Assembly: GCF_010730355.1 (NCBI RefSeq)
Contig: NZ_AP022576.1
Coordinates: 3,596,001 to 3,660,000, forward strand
Length of the DNA: 64,000 nt
Source of the DNA: Mycobacterium florentinum
GTDB lineage: Bacteria > Actinomycetota > Actinomycetes > Mycobacteriales > Mycobacteriaceae
Reading direction: 5' to 3'
A model generated the notes under the pieces. It was not told the DNA's origin. It did no database searches and saw nothing but the letters and a program-made list of their open reading frames with translations. Positions 7,413-15,750 of this stretch are shown one piece after another. Both the position numbers and the translations under genes were made by a program. Position 1 is the first letter of the stretch; each line of letters begins with the position of its first letter.

Positions 7413-9242
7413 TCACCTCCTGGCCGCGGCGACGAGCCGCTGTGTGTAGGGCTGATGCGGGTCGCAGAACAGCTGATCGGTCAGGCCTCGCTCGATAACC
7501 CTGCCCAGCTGCATGACGACGGCGCGATCGGTCAGCGCCTCGATCACCGAGAAGTCATGGCTGACAACGACTGCCGCGACGTTGCGCTCTAACAGCAGAC
7601 CGCGCAGCAGGTCCAGCACGCCGGCGGCCACCGACGCGTCCAGCCCGGTGGTCGGCTCGTCCAGCAGCAGCACCGGCGGTTCGGTCGCCAAGGCCTTGGC
7701 GATCTGCACACGTTGCCGCATGCCGCCGGAGAACGTCCCCACCGGGTCGTCCATCCGTGCTAGCGGAACCTCAACTCGCTCAAGGAGTTCGGCAGCACGG
7801 TTACGGATGTCGTGGTAGCCGCGCCAGCCCGCGGCGGTGAGCCGCTCGGCAATGTTGCCGCCGGCGCTGATCCGCAGGTCGAGGCCGTCGGCGGGGTTCT
7901 GGTGGACGGCTGCGATCGCATCGACGCGCAGCCGCCGACGGGTGGTGTCGGGCAACAGCAGCAGGTCGGTGGCGCCGTCGTCGACCGTCGCTAGATATAC
8001 CGAACCCGTTGTGGCTCTTTCGCTTCCGATGACACATGCCAGCACGGTCGACTTGCCCGATCCCGATTCGCCGATCACACCCAGCGCCTCACCGGGTGCG
8101 ACGTCGAACGACACATCCCAGGCCGCCACGACCGCACCGGTGTTCGGGCTGATCGCGGTGCCGTGTTCGGGCCCGGTGCCCTCGACCGCGTACACGCCGC
8201 CGGTGCCGTGCACCTTGCCGATCGAATCGACCCGCAGCATCCATTCGCGGCTACCTACCGGCATCTCGTGGCGAGCCGCCGTGCGTGGGCGGGTCGCCGG
8301 CCGGTTCGCCGCAGCGGCCCCGGCACGCCGCCGTGGGTCGGGCAGCAGGTGCAGTGGCGCCCGCTTGCGATGCGCCGCGCGGTCGGTGTCGCCGGCGCGC
8401 ACCCGGGCACACCACTCGGTATCGCTGCACACGAAACCGCCTGCGGGCCCGGCCTCAACGAGAAACACGTCATCGCTGCCGCACAGTTTGCACACCGCGC
8501 CGTCCGCGTACTCCACCTCGAACGGCACGTCGTCGAATGTCACTGGGACGACGTCGGTGTGGGGCGGGACCGCGTAGATCCGTTTCTCCCGCCCGGCGCC
8601 GAACAGGTTGACGTGCTCGCAATGATGCAGCCGCGGCACGTCCCAGCGCGGAATCGGTGTGGTAGCCATGACGTAGCGCCCGGCGACCAATACCGGGTAA
8701 CCCGTCGTGCGGGTGATCATGCCGTTGCGGACGATGTCTTCGTACAACCCGACCCACATTGCCGCATAATCGTTTTCGGCATGCATGCGGGCGCACTCGG
8801 CAACCGACTTCTCGACCTTGCGCAGCGGCTCGGGCACCGGCACCTGATACACCAACAGGTCGCCCGCCGAGAGCGCCTCTTCCGGGATGCGGTGGCGGGT
8901 CTGGACCACGGTCGACTCACGGGTGTCGGCCGACTCCGCGCATCCGGTGGTGGCCGCGATCATCCGGCGCAAGTTGGTGGCGTTGACGCCGCCGTCGTCG
9001 CCCTGGTCGATGACCTTCACGGTGTCACCGACGCCGATCACTGCCAACGTCACCTGCAGACCACCGGAACCCCAGCCGCGTGCCACCGGCATCTCTCGCG
9101 ATCCGAACGGCACTTGGTAGCCCGGCACACACACCGCTGTCAGTGCGGCGCGGCGGATTTCGCGTTTGCCGATTTCGTCCAGGATTTCCGGCGGCGTGTC
9201 CTGTTCGGCAAGCTCGGCAAGCAGCGCGGCGGTGGTGGTCAT
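7413..9242 (-). CDS. phnJK: PhnJ-PhnK fusion: C-P lyase catalytic subunit joined to ABC ATPase
   Basis: This is one uninterrupted 609-residue frame. Residues 1 to about 300 are PhnJ, the radical-SAM-type enzyme that cleaves the C-P bond of ribose cyclic phosphonate. It has PGYQVPFGSREMP, with the glycine region of the glycyl radical, and four cysteines arranged C-x2-C-x17-C-x5-C near residues 251-278 (E. coli spacing is C-x2-C-x21-C-x5-C). After an Arg/Ala-rich linker (about 303-326), residues 335-609 are PhnK: Walker A GESGSGKST, HQNPADGLDLR, signature FSGGMRQR and Walker B VLLLDEP. ATG 9242 follows GGAGGG and overlaps the phnI stop. In E. coli these are separate subunits that contact each other in the C-P lyase core complex. 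Confidence 0.95.
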   Translation of the reverse strand: MTTTAALLAELAEQDTPPEILDEIGKREIRRAALTAVCVPGYQVPFGSREMPVARGWGSGGLQVTLAVIGVGDTVKVIDQGDDGGVNATNLRRMIAATTGCAESADTRESTVVQTRHRIPEEALSAGDLLVYQVPVPEPLRKVEKSVAECARMHAENDYAAMWVGLYEDIVRNGMITRTTGYPVLVAGRYVMATTPIPRWDVPRLHHCEHVNLFGAGREKRIYAVPPHTDVVPVTFDDVPFEVEYADGAVCKLCGSDDVFLVEAGPAGGFVCSDTEWCARVRAGDTDRAAHRKRAPLHLLPDPRRRAGAAAANRPATRPRTAARHEMPVGSREWMLRVDSIGKVHGTGGVYAVEGTGPEHGTAISPNTGAVVAAWDVSFDVAPGEALGVIGESGSGKSTVLACVIGSERATTGSVYLATVDDGATDLLLLPDTTRRRLRVDAIAAVHQNPADGLDLRISAGGNIAERLTAAGWRGYHDIRNRAAELLERVEVPLARMDDPVGTFSGGMRQRVQIAKALATEPPVLLLDEPTTGLDASVAAGVLDLLRGLLLERNVAAVVVSHDFSVIEALTDRAVVMQLGRVIERGLTDQLFCDPHQPYTQRLVAAARR

Positions 9243-10351
9243 TCGCAATCCCTCCCGGCGGGCTCGGGAACACGCACGGCGCGGCCCTCCCCGGCCGCCT
9301 GCAGCGCCTGTTTGCGTTCCACCATGGAGCGGAATGTCACGTAGTGCGGCAGCTTGAGATGCTCCAGGAATCCGCCGGAGTCCAGCCCATCGGTGGTCAG
9401 TAGCAGCAGCTGTTCGAGCGGACCGGAGCGGCCGAACCGGCGGTTGGCGACGTCCAGGTTCGCCATCGCGATGGCCTTACGTTCGTTGTGCCCGAAGCAC
9501 ATTCCGTACCCGACGTCGAATCTGCTGCGATCCTCCTCGGCGCCGTCGAGATCCTCGATGGCCTCGGCCTCGGTGACCCGGAACTCACCGATCGTCACCG
9601 GCTCACCGAGATGTGGATGCTTGACCTCCAACGGCAATCGCCCGTGCCGCACCTCACCGAGCGTGACCTCATGAATGTCGCCGTCGGGGCCGAGGATCGA
9701 CCGGTACCACAGCCCCAACAGCGCGCCGGTGTCCGCGCGGGCCATCGTCGCCAGCGCCGCCGATCGCGGTGCCGGCGGCTGCGGCGGAATCCGGGTGATG
9801 TCAAAGGGTTCCGGGTCGTCGGCGGTGCGGTGGTCGACGACCAGGCCGGCCTCGCGCAGCAGGTCGAGGAAGCGTCGGGGACTGCGCTGCTGCGCGGTGC
9901 GCGGCGGCGTCGGGCCCCCATGCTGATCGTCGGCCGGCGCCGCGGGAGCTGTGTCCGGCTTGTCCAGCAGCCTGCGGGTGTAGTCGGTGGTGCGGCCCAG
10001 CAGTTGCGGCCCGTCCGGTTCCCGGAAGGCCGGCACGATGCGTCGCATGATGGTCATCCGGTTCGGGTCGATCGGCTCGCTGATCGCCAGACGCGGCAAG
10101 GTGGAGCGGTACGCGCGCAACAGGTGCGCGGCTTCCAGCGAATCACCTTCGGCCTGGCGCAGCGCGGCCGCCGCGGCGGCTTCGTCGAACAGACCTGCTT
10201 CCCCCATCACCCGGTCGACCGCCAGCCGGAAACGCGCGACGATCTGCTCTGAGCTCGCCCACGGAACCGGCGCGAAATCGCGGGCCCGTCGCACCAGATC
10301 CTCGGCGGCGAGAATGGCGTCCAACCCGCCGCGCGCCCCGGAATACCCCAT
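9239..10351 (-). CDS. phnI: PhnI, C-P lyase core subunit (nucleosidase/transferase)
   Basis: PhnI is a 370-residue protein. It begins MGYSGARGGLDAILAAEDL, close to the family's usual MGYVAVKGGEKAI-type opening, and contains DVGYGMCFGHNERKAIAMA and FLEHLKLPHYVTFRSM near the C terminus. With PhnG, PhnH and PhnL it displaces adenine of ATP with the phosphonate to make ribose 1-phosphonate 5-triphosphate. The start shares one base with the phnH stop and the end overlaps the phnJK start, indicating translational coupling. A Pro/Gln-rich stretch around residues 133-155 may be a flexible insertion. Confidence 0.95.
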   Translation of the reverse strand: MGYSGARGGLDAILAAEDLVRRARDFAPVPWASSEQIVARFRLAVDRVMGEAGLFDEAAAAAALRQAEGDSLEAAHLLRAYRSTLPRLAISEPIDPNRMTIMRRIVPAFREPDGPQLLGRTTDYTRRLLDKPDTAPAAPADDQHGGPTPPRTAQQRSPRRFLDLLREAGLVVDHRTADDPEPFDITRIPPQPPAPRSAALATMARADTGALLGLWYRSILGPDGDIHEVTLGEVRHGRLPLEVKHPHLGEPVTIGEFRVTEAEAIEDLDGAEEDRSRFDVGYGMCFGHNERKAIAMANLDVANRRFGRSGPLEQLLLLTTDGLDSGGFLEHLKLPHYVTFRSMVERKQALQAAGEGRAVRVPEPAGRDCE

Positions 10352-10917
10352 CAGTTCTCCTCGGTGATCGTCGTGGTCCGGGGCAGGCCGACGATGCGTC
10401 CGTCGTCGGTCACCAGCAGGACGTCGATGCCGCCCGGGTATGCGGCGACCACCCCGGCGCGAGCGGCCACGAACCCGACCGTCATGCCTTGCGGCGCAAT
10501 GGTTGTGGTATCACGCACACCCGGCCCCGTCAGCGTCCACCGCCGGGGTCCACCCTCCACATCGCGCACGGCGAACGACACCAGCGCGGCGTCCTGCGGT
10601 GCCTCGGCCGAACCGCGGGTGAAGCCGCGGACCTCGTCGGCGCTGACCGGTCTGACCGCGGCCACCAAACGCGCCATCTCGGCCGGCCAGATGGGGGCGG
10701 CCGTCGCGGTGGCGATCTTGTCGGCCCAATGCTCACCGGGGCGCTCCAGAACGCATACCCCGGTCGTCGAGTCGGCCAGGGCCATGATCGGAGTGATGGC
10801 GGGCGCCAGCAGCCGCAACGGTTCGCTGGGCAGTGGCATGGGTGTGCCCGGCCGGGCCAGCGCCTCGAGCACTGCCCGGAAGATCTGCTGCGAGTCCGCC
10901 GGCCGCAGCGCGGTCAC
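10351..10917 (-). CDS. phnH: PhnH, C-P lyase core subunit
   Basis: PhnH is a 188-residue structural subunit of the PhnGHIJ core. The start is GTG at 10917-10915, overlapping the phnG stop (ATGTGA), giving VTALRPADSQQIFRAVLEAL; the open frame extends further upstream through phnG and was rejected. The family block QIFRAVLEALARPG and the internal DAALVSFAVRD and GPGVRDTTTI segments support the call. PhnH resembles PLP-dependent transferase folds but has no known catalysis; it holds the complex together. It lies between phnG and phnI with overlaps on both sides. Confidence 0.93.
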   Translation of the reverse strand: MTALRPADSQQIFRAVLEALARPGTPMPLPSEPLRLLAPAITPIMALADSTTGVCVLERPGEHWADKIATATAAPIWPAEMARLVAAVRPVSADEVRGFTRGSAEAPQDAALVSFAVRDVEGGPRRWTLTGPGVRDTTTIAPQGMTVGFVAARAGVVAAYPGGIDVLLVTDDGRIVGLPRTTTITEEN

Positions 10918-11348
10918 ATCAACTCCTCGAATTCGACGATGGTGGGGGCGAGTTCGGACCACTCGCGGTCCTGGCGCTCGGCTTGTCGCGCGGCGACCGT
11001 GTCGCACAGCCGGTCGACTTCGGCGGCGCGCAGCCGACCGGCTTCGACCTCGGCGTCGAGCACGGCGGCGGCCAGGACAGCCGCCCGGTCGTCGCCGAGC
11101 CGCATCGCCCAGCCGCGGTGGCCGGCCAGTTCGACCTCGGCGCGACAGGCCAGCACGTCGCCGAGCAGAAACCGTTCGCCGGCAACCGGCTCACGAATCT
11201 GGGTCGACACGAAACCGACCTCGGGGGCAACGAGCACCCGCACGTCGACGCCGTCGGCCAGACAGGCATCGGCCAACACCCGCAGCTCCTCCGTCTCGGC
11301 CTGGGCGAGCAACCCGCAGCGCCGGGCGCGATTCAAGGAATCACTCAC
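10914..11348 (-). CDS. phnG: PhnG, C-P lyase core subunit
   Basis: PhnG is a 144-residue subunit of the C-P lyase core. It contains the family pattern around VLVAPEVGFVSTQIREPVAGERFLLGDVL and RGWAMRLGDDRAAVLAAAVLDAE. GTG at 11348 overlaps the last codons of phnF by 8 bp, so the regulator and catalytic genes are read as one unit. Its assigned role is in the PhnGHIL reaction that couples phosphonate to the ribose of ATP. Confidence 0.92.
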   Translation of the reverse strand: MSDSLNRARRCGLLAQAETEELRVLADACLADGVDVRVLVAPEVGFVSTQIREPVAGERFLLGDVLACRAEVELAGHRGWAMRLGDDRAAVLAAAVLDAEVEAGRLRAAEVDRLCDTVAARQAERQDREWSELAPTIVEFEELM

Positions 11349-12081
11349 CGGGTTCTCCCGGTGTGGTGCCCATGTCTTCGAGTTCGACCACCACCCGCAC
11401 CGCGTCGGCCCGCGTCCACGCGCTGCTGCTCAGCAGCACACGACCGTTTTCGGCGTCACGGCTGATGCTCTCGATCCGCCACACCGGGTCACTGGCCTCG
11501 ATGCCCAGGCACCGCAGCACACCGCGGGGCGGGATGTCCAGGCTCGCCCGGCACCACGCCCGCACCGGCCGCAAGCCGCCGAGCTGGCACAGCACGATGT
11601 TCACCGACTCCACGCTCTGCAGCGCGATGTCCAGGTTCGGTGCGGCCTCGATCGGGACCAGCTCCTGAGTGACCGACGCCAGCAGGTCGTCGATGAAGAA
11701 GTGCCGCACGATCCGGTACATCGGGGTGCCCGCCGGCCAGCCGAGCTGATCCGACTCCTCGGCGGCAAGCGCGATCCGCTGCACCTCCTTGGTCTGCGAG
11801 CGCGGAGTGGCGCCGCTTGCGATCACCGTGGCATGCCAGGACGGCGGCCTGTTGCGGGAGATCACGTAGTCGATGCGCCGATTGACGAAGGTGCCCGCCC
11901 CCTGGATCCGGCGGACCAAGAGTCGGCGCTCGAGTTCCTGCAGAGCCGACCGGGCCGCGGCGCGGCCGACACCGAACCGACTGGCGAGTTCGGGCTCGCT
12001 GGCCACCCGGGTACCGGGCGCGCATGCGGCCAGCTCACCGGCCAGCTGGTCGGCGATGTCCATATACCTCGCTGGTGTCAC
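11341..12081 (-). CDS. phnF: PhnF, GntR/HutC-family repressor
   Basis: This 246-residue regulator has an N-terminal winged helix (VASEPELASRFGVGRAAARSALQELERRLLVRR, residues about 26-58) and a C-terminal UTRA ligand-binding domain (about 85-240). PhnF proteins repress phosphonate or phosphate-linked genes, and their ligand is usually a phosphorylated metabolite. The start is GTG 12081; an ATG six codons inside has GAGG too close to serve. It heads the phnG-to-HD unit. A perfect 14-bp palindrome lies 21 bp upstream, the natural place for autoregulation. phnE ends 97 bp upstream on the same strand. Confidence 0.93.
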   Translation of the reverse strand: MTPARYMDIADQLAGELAACAPGTRVASEPELASRFGVGRAAARSALQELERRLLVRRIQGAGTFVNRRIDYVISRNRPPSWHATVIASGATPRSQTKEVQRIALAAEESDQLGWPAGTPMYRIVRHFFIDDLLASVTQELVPIEAAPNLDIALQSVESVNIVLCQLGGLRPVRAWCRASLDIPPRGVLRCLGIEASDPVWRIESISRDAENGRVLLSSSAWTRADAVRVVVELEDMGTTPGEPGE

Positions 12082-12102
12082 GCCATCACACTCGTCGGCC
12101 AG

Positions 12103-12116
12103 GTTGTCCGGACAAC
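12103..12116. promoter_or_regulatory. Candidate PhnF operator (14-bp perfect palindrome)
   Basis: GTTGTCCGGACAAC is a perfect dyad in the only sizeable gap of the operon (between phnE and phnF), 21 bp before the phnF start. HutC-subfamily regulators bind dyads of this size and general shape, often with GT and AC ends. This is the expected position for autoregulation, and for a promoter serving phnF-phnG-phnH-phnI-phnJK-phnL-phnM. Confidence 0.6.
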
Positions 12117-12178
12117 TTCACCGTGGTCAACGCCGACGCCACTGCAGGTGAACATCCCGAACAGTTGTTCGTTAACTT

Positions 12179-13813
12179 TCAGCTCACCTCGTGGCGCAGC
12201 CATACTGCCAGCGCCTCCACCGCCAGCACGGTGACGAACACCATCAGCAAGATCGTTGTCACCAAATCGAATTCGAGCACCTGCGCACCGCTGAGCAGGT
12301 CGAAGCCGATACCACCGGCGCCCACGATGCCGAGCAGGGTAGCTGCCCGGATGTTCACGTCGAGCTGATAGAGCACGTGCGCGATAAAGCTCGGCGCGGC
12401 CTGCGGCAGTGTTCCGGTGAAAAACACCTGCCCGCGCCCGGCGCCGGTTGCGTGGATGGCCCGCTGTGGACCCGGATCGACTTCTTCCAGCGAGTCCGCG
12501 ACCAGTTTGCCCAACAACCCGATGCTGCCCACGCTGAGCGCGAGCGTGCCCGCCACCGCACCGAGCCCCGTGATCACCACGAATACCACCGCCAGTACCA
12601 ATTCCGGAATGCCGCGGATCAGCACCACGAAGATCCGGAACATCTGCGCGACACGCGGATTCGGGGCGACATTGCGCGCGGCCAGGCAGCCGATGGGTAA
12701 CGCCAGCGCGGCGCCGATCAAGGTCGCACCCAGTGCGATTTTCACCGTCAGCCACAGGTCTGACCACAGCTGCCCGAAGATGCCCGCGGTTCCGGGCGGC
12801 CAGAACAGTCCGGCATTCTTGGCGATCCCCCGCAATGAATTCACGAAATGGATCGGGTCCAGGTCCGCACCCCATGCCGATGTCAACACCACCAGCACGG
12901 TCAATACTGCATACCCGGCGCGCCGCATCCGCGCAGCCGTCCACGGCGGGCTGATCTGACCGCCGGTGTGCAGCGGCGGACTGTGCGTCGACTGCCCGCC
13001 GGTCTCGCGTAGCAAAGCCCGCCTAATCGACCCGGACAGCGACTCGACCAGGACGCACAGCGCGAGAACCACGGCGGCCAAAGCCATCCCGCGCCGATAG
13101 TCCAGTTGCTTGAATGCGGTGGCGATCGCATACCCCAGGCCGTTCACGCCGACGAAACCGAGCAGCACCGAAATTCGCAGATTGATGTCGATGCGGTGCA
13201 GTGCGGTCGCCACGAATGCCGGCATCACTTGTGGGAGCACACCGGCGGTCAGCTCCTGCCCCGCGCCGGCCCCGCTCGCGCGAATCGCCGCGCGGGGCCC
13301 CTCGTCGACGTGCTCGATCGCGTCGGCGTACAGCTTGGCGACCATGCCCGTCGAGTGCAAACCCATCGCCAGCACGCCGGTCATCGCGCCGAGTCCGAAG
13401 ATCCGGAAGAACACGATGGCCATCACAACGTCCGGGACGGAACGAAGCATCACGATCAGGGCGCGGGCGCCCAACCGGGCCCCAGTGCCCGGTGTGGTGT
13501 TGGCCGCGGCCAGGATCGCCAACGGAATGCTGAGGATCACGGATAACACCGTTGCGGAAATGACGATCGCCAGCGTCTGTCCCGACAGCCGTAGCAGCTC
13601 CCCGGCGGGCGGAAAGTCCAGCGGCAGCGTGCGTCCCGCGAAACCCACCGCGTTGCGGGCGCCGTCGATGAACGTTGCGGCATTGATTCGCAGATCGGCA
13701 ACGGCCCAGCAACCCACCACCACCAGGGCGCCGATGACCGACCAGGCCGCCGTGCTCCCTACCCGCGGTGCCGCCAGCGTGCGCGGCGCGGGTGGGACTG
13801 TCTCAGTGGTCAC
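12179..13813 (-). CDS. phnE: PhnE, phosphonate ABC transporter permease, two permease units in one chain
   Basis: This 544-residue membrane protein holds two tandem binding-protein-dependent permease units. Unit 1 is about residues 1-265 (coupling region EHVDEGPRAAIRASGAGAGQ). Unit 2 is about 295-544, with a matching EEVDPGPQRAIHATGAGRGQ. The EAA-type loops of the two halves are clearly homologous. A soluble Ser/Gly/Pro linker joins them around residues 268-292. PhnE normally works as two polypeptides, so one chain here supplies the whole channel. It follows phnC (13821) with a 7-bp gap and uses PhnC as ATPase and PhnD as receptor. Confidence 0.95.
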   Translation of the reverse strand: MTTETVPPAPRTLAAPRVGSTAAWSVIGALVVVGCWAVADLRINAATFIDGARNAVGFAGRTLPLDFPPAGELLRLSGQTLAIVISATVLSVILSIPLAILAAANTTPGTGARLGARALIVMLRSVPDVVMAIVFFRIFGLGAMTGVLAMGLHSTGMVAKLYADAIEHVDEGPRAAIRASGAGAGQELTAGVLPQVMPAFVATALHRIDINLRISVLLGFVGVNGLGYAIATAFKQLDYRRGMALAAVVLALCVLVESLSGSIRRALLRETGGQSTHSPPLHTGGQISPPWTAARMRRAGYAVLTVLVVLTSAWGADLDPIHFVNSLRGIAKNAGLFWPPGTAGIFGQLWSDLWLTVKIALGATLIGAALALPIGCLAARNVAPNPRVAQMFRIFVVLIRGIPELVLAVVFVVITGLGAVAGTLALSVGSIGLLGKLVADSLEEVDPGPQRAIHATGAGRGQVFFTGTLPQAAPSFIAHVLYQLDVNIRAATLLGIVGAGGIGFDLLSGAQVLEFDLVTTILLMVFVTVLAVEALAVWLRHEVS

Positions 13814-13820
13814 GCACGGG

Positions 13821-14609
13821 TCACGCGGGAGCGCCGGCGACTAGCAAAGGGTCACCATTTACGTTGGCGTACAGCGACATCGCGTCGTCGTGGTCGAGTC
13901 CGGCCACCGGCCGGTCGAGAACCACCCGCCCGTCGCGCAACCCGATCACCCGGTCGCCCCAGTTCAGTGCCAGCGTCACCTGATGCAGACTGCACAGCAC
14001 CGTGAGCCGCTGCTCGGTGCTGATCTCCCGGATCAGCTGCATCACCTGGGCCGCCGATTCCGGGTCCAGCGAGGCGACCGGCTCGTCGGCGAGCAAGATC
14101 TCCGGCCGCTGCATCAGCGCCCGGGCCACCGCAACCCGCTGCTGCTGGCCGCCGGAGAGGGTGTCCGCACGTTGAAAAGCGCGTTCCAGCAAGCCAACCC
14201 GATCCAGGTGGCCGAGCGCCTCGCGGCGCACGCTGCGCGGGTAGCTGAACAGTCCGAGGCGGGGCCAGGACAGCCGGCCCAGCGCGCCGGTGCACACATT
14301 CTCCAGCACGCTGAGGCTGCCGACGAGGTGGAAGTGCTGGAACACGAAGCCGACCCGGCGCCGCAGGCGGCGAAGATCACCGGCCGTCGCGCGGCCCACG
14401 TCCGTGCCCAGTACGGTGACCGCGCCGGCGGTCGGCCGCTGCAGGCCGTCGACGTGGTGCAGCAGCGTAGATTTGCCCGAGCCGGACAGCCCCAGCAGGA
14501 CGGCGATCTCACCGGGTGCGACCGAAAACGAAATGTTGTCGAGTGCGCGGATCTCGGGTCCGAAACTCTTTGTCACGCCCTCAAATCGGACGGCTACCTC
14601 TGCGATCAT
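13821..14609 (-). CDS. phnC: PhnC, phosphonate ABC transporter ATPase
   Basis: This 262-residue ATPase energises phosphonate import. It has Walker A GLSGSGKST, QHFHLVGSLSVLENV (Q-loop), signature LSGGQQQR, Walker B ILLADEP and the switch His in CSLHQVTLAL. The stretch after the Q-loop (GALGRLSWPRLGLFSYP) is typical of PhnC. I chose ATG 14609, which overlaps the phnD stop as ATGA, over an in-frame start 13 codons upstream inside phnD. The neighbours are phnD upstream and phnE downstream, the standard phnCDE set in D-C-E order. Confidence 0.95.
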   Translation of the reverse strand: MIAEVAVRFEGVTKSFGPEIRALDNISFSVAPGEIAVLLGLSGSGKSTLLHHVDGLQRPTAGAVTVLGTDVGRATAGDLRRLRRRVGFVFQHFHLVGSLSVLENVCTGALGRLSWPRLGLFSYPRSVRREALGHLDRVGLLERAFQRADTLSGGQQQRVAVARALMQRPEILLADEPVASLDPESAAQVMQLIREISTEQRLTVLCSLHQVTLALNWGDRVIGLRDGRVVLDRPVAGLDHDDAMSLYANVNGDPLLVAGAPA

Positions 14610-15556
14610 GACTGCCCCGCGCACTGCTTGGCGTGCGTGGTACGGCACACGTTGCGGACGCTGTCGTAGAACGCGTTGTCAACCGTCGCATAGCCCCAGC
14701 CGTTGGCTTCACCGAGATGAGCGCACGCCGGAGTACAGATGCCGTTGGCGTTCATGTAGTCGACATTGGCGTTGGGGAACGCGCCGATGATCTTTGCCTT
14801 CAGGTCGGGCGCGAGGTCATCGCTGATCCCGATCGGCGAGCCGGGAATCAGGTCCGACTTCCACACCACGGTCAGCTGGCCCGGCTTGAGCTGCCCCTTG
14901 CTCGGCAGGGTCGTGTCGATCATGCTTTCCTGCGCGAACCCGGCGTCACACTGGCCGTTGAGCACCGACAGGGCCGACGCGTCATGGCCGCCGGAAATCA
15001 CTTGGGTCACATCCTTGTTCGGGTCGATACCAGCATTGATCAACGCCGCCGACGGGTAGAGGAAGCCCGAGGTCGAATTCGGGTCGACAAAGCAGATTTT
15101 CTTTCCGCGAAAATCGGCGATGCTGTTGATGCCCGTGCCGGGCCGGGTGATGCCGTAGGAGTGATAACCGGGCGGGGTGCCTTTGGCGACCGTCTCGGCT
15201 GCGATGGGGGTGACCTTGACACCGCTGTTCTGGGCGGTGATGAGCGAGAACGGACCGTACTGGACGAAGTCGGCCTTGTCGGCGCGCTGAGCCTCGATGG
15301 CCGACGAGTAGCTGGTGGCGCTTTGGAACCGGATCTGCTTGCCGGTTGCCTTCTGCAGCAACGTCATTAGGGGCTGGTAGGCCTGTTGCATGCTCTGCGC
15401 GTTCTCCGACGGGATGGCGGCGAAGACCAGCTCGTTGGGGTTGCGGCCGCCGGGCCCGCTACCGGACGTGGCGCTGGCGCCACACGCGGTCAGCAACACC
15501 GTCATCACTATCGCTATCGCGGCCGAGCCGAAAGGGCGTCGGGGGCGAGCTAACAT
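14606..15556 (-). CDS. phnD: PhnD, phosphonate-binding lipoprotein
   Basis: This 316-residue solute receptor has a lipoprotein signal peptide with lipobox LTAC (Cys25), so it is anchored outside the membrane. The mature part shows the PhnD pattern: FAAIPSENAQSMQQAYQPL, DFVQYGPFSLI, the binding-site stretch CFVDPNSTSGFLYPSA and GGHDASALSVLNGQCD. It binds phosphonate (or phosphite/phosphate-like ligands) for PhnCE. It is the first gene of the phnDCE set, with AAGGAG before the ATG. The roughly 195 bp upstream to the LysR gene carries two GATGGTT repeats. Confidence 0.95.
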   Translation of the reverse strand: MLARPRRPFGSAAIAIVMTVLLTACGASATSGSGPGGRNPNELVFAAIPSENAQSMQQAYQPLMTLLQKATGKQIRFQSATSYSSAIEAQRADKADFVQYGPFSLITAQNSGVKVTPIAAETVAKGTPPGYHSYGITRPGTGINSIADFRGKKICFVDPNSTSGFLYPSAALINAGIDPNKDVTQVISGGHDASALSVLNGQCDAGFAQESMIDTTLPSKGQLKPGQLTVVWKSDLIPGSPIGISDDLAPDLKAKIIGAFPNANVDYMNANGICTPACAHLGEANGWGYATVDNAFYDSVRNVCRTTHAKQCAGQS

Positions 15557-15599
15557 CCGGGTTCTCCTTTTCGCCAGAAAGCGGCAGAGCAGATGCCCA

Positions 15600-15645
15600 G
15601 ATGGTTCTGTGGGACGGTGCTGTCGAGGGGACCGGATGGTTACCA
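15600..15645. promoter_or_regulatory. Upstream repeats before phnD
   Basis: GATGGTT occurs twice (15600-15606 and 15635-15641), 35 bp apart. The second copy is part of the 9-nt dyad TGGTTACCA (15637-15645). A TGGT...ACCA arrangement resembles published HutC/PhnF operators in mycobacteria, so this may be a second PhnF site at the phnDCE promoter. The support is only this resemblance. Confidence 0.35.
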
Positions 15646-15750
15646 GAGGGCGAACTCCGGTAGTGGAGTCGCGTCACTCGACCGCACGAGCGCCAATGTC
15701 GGGTTATCGGCCAACTGGTCTTCGCTCGTCTGTATTCGGGACGCCCGGCC

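Noticed and set aside
8163..9344. 393-codon plus-strand open frame
   Set aside because: It is antisense to phnJK, with no family signature; phnJK has every expected motif.
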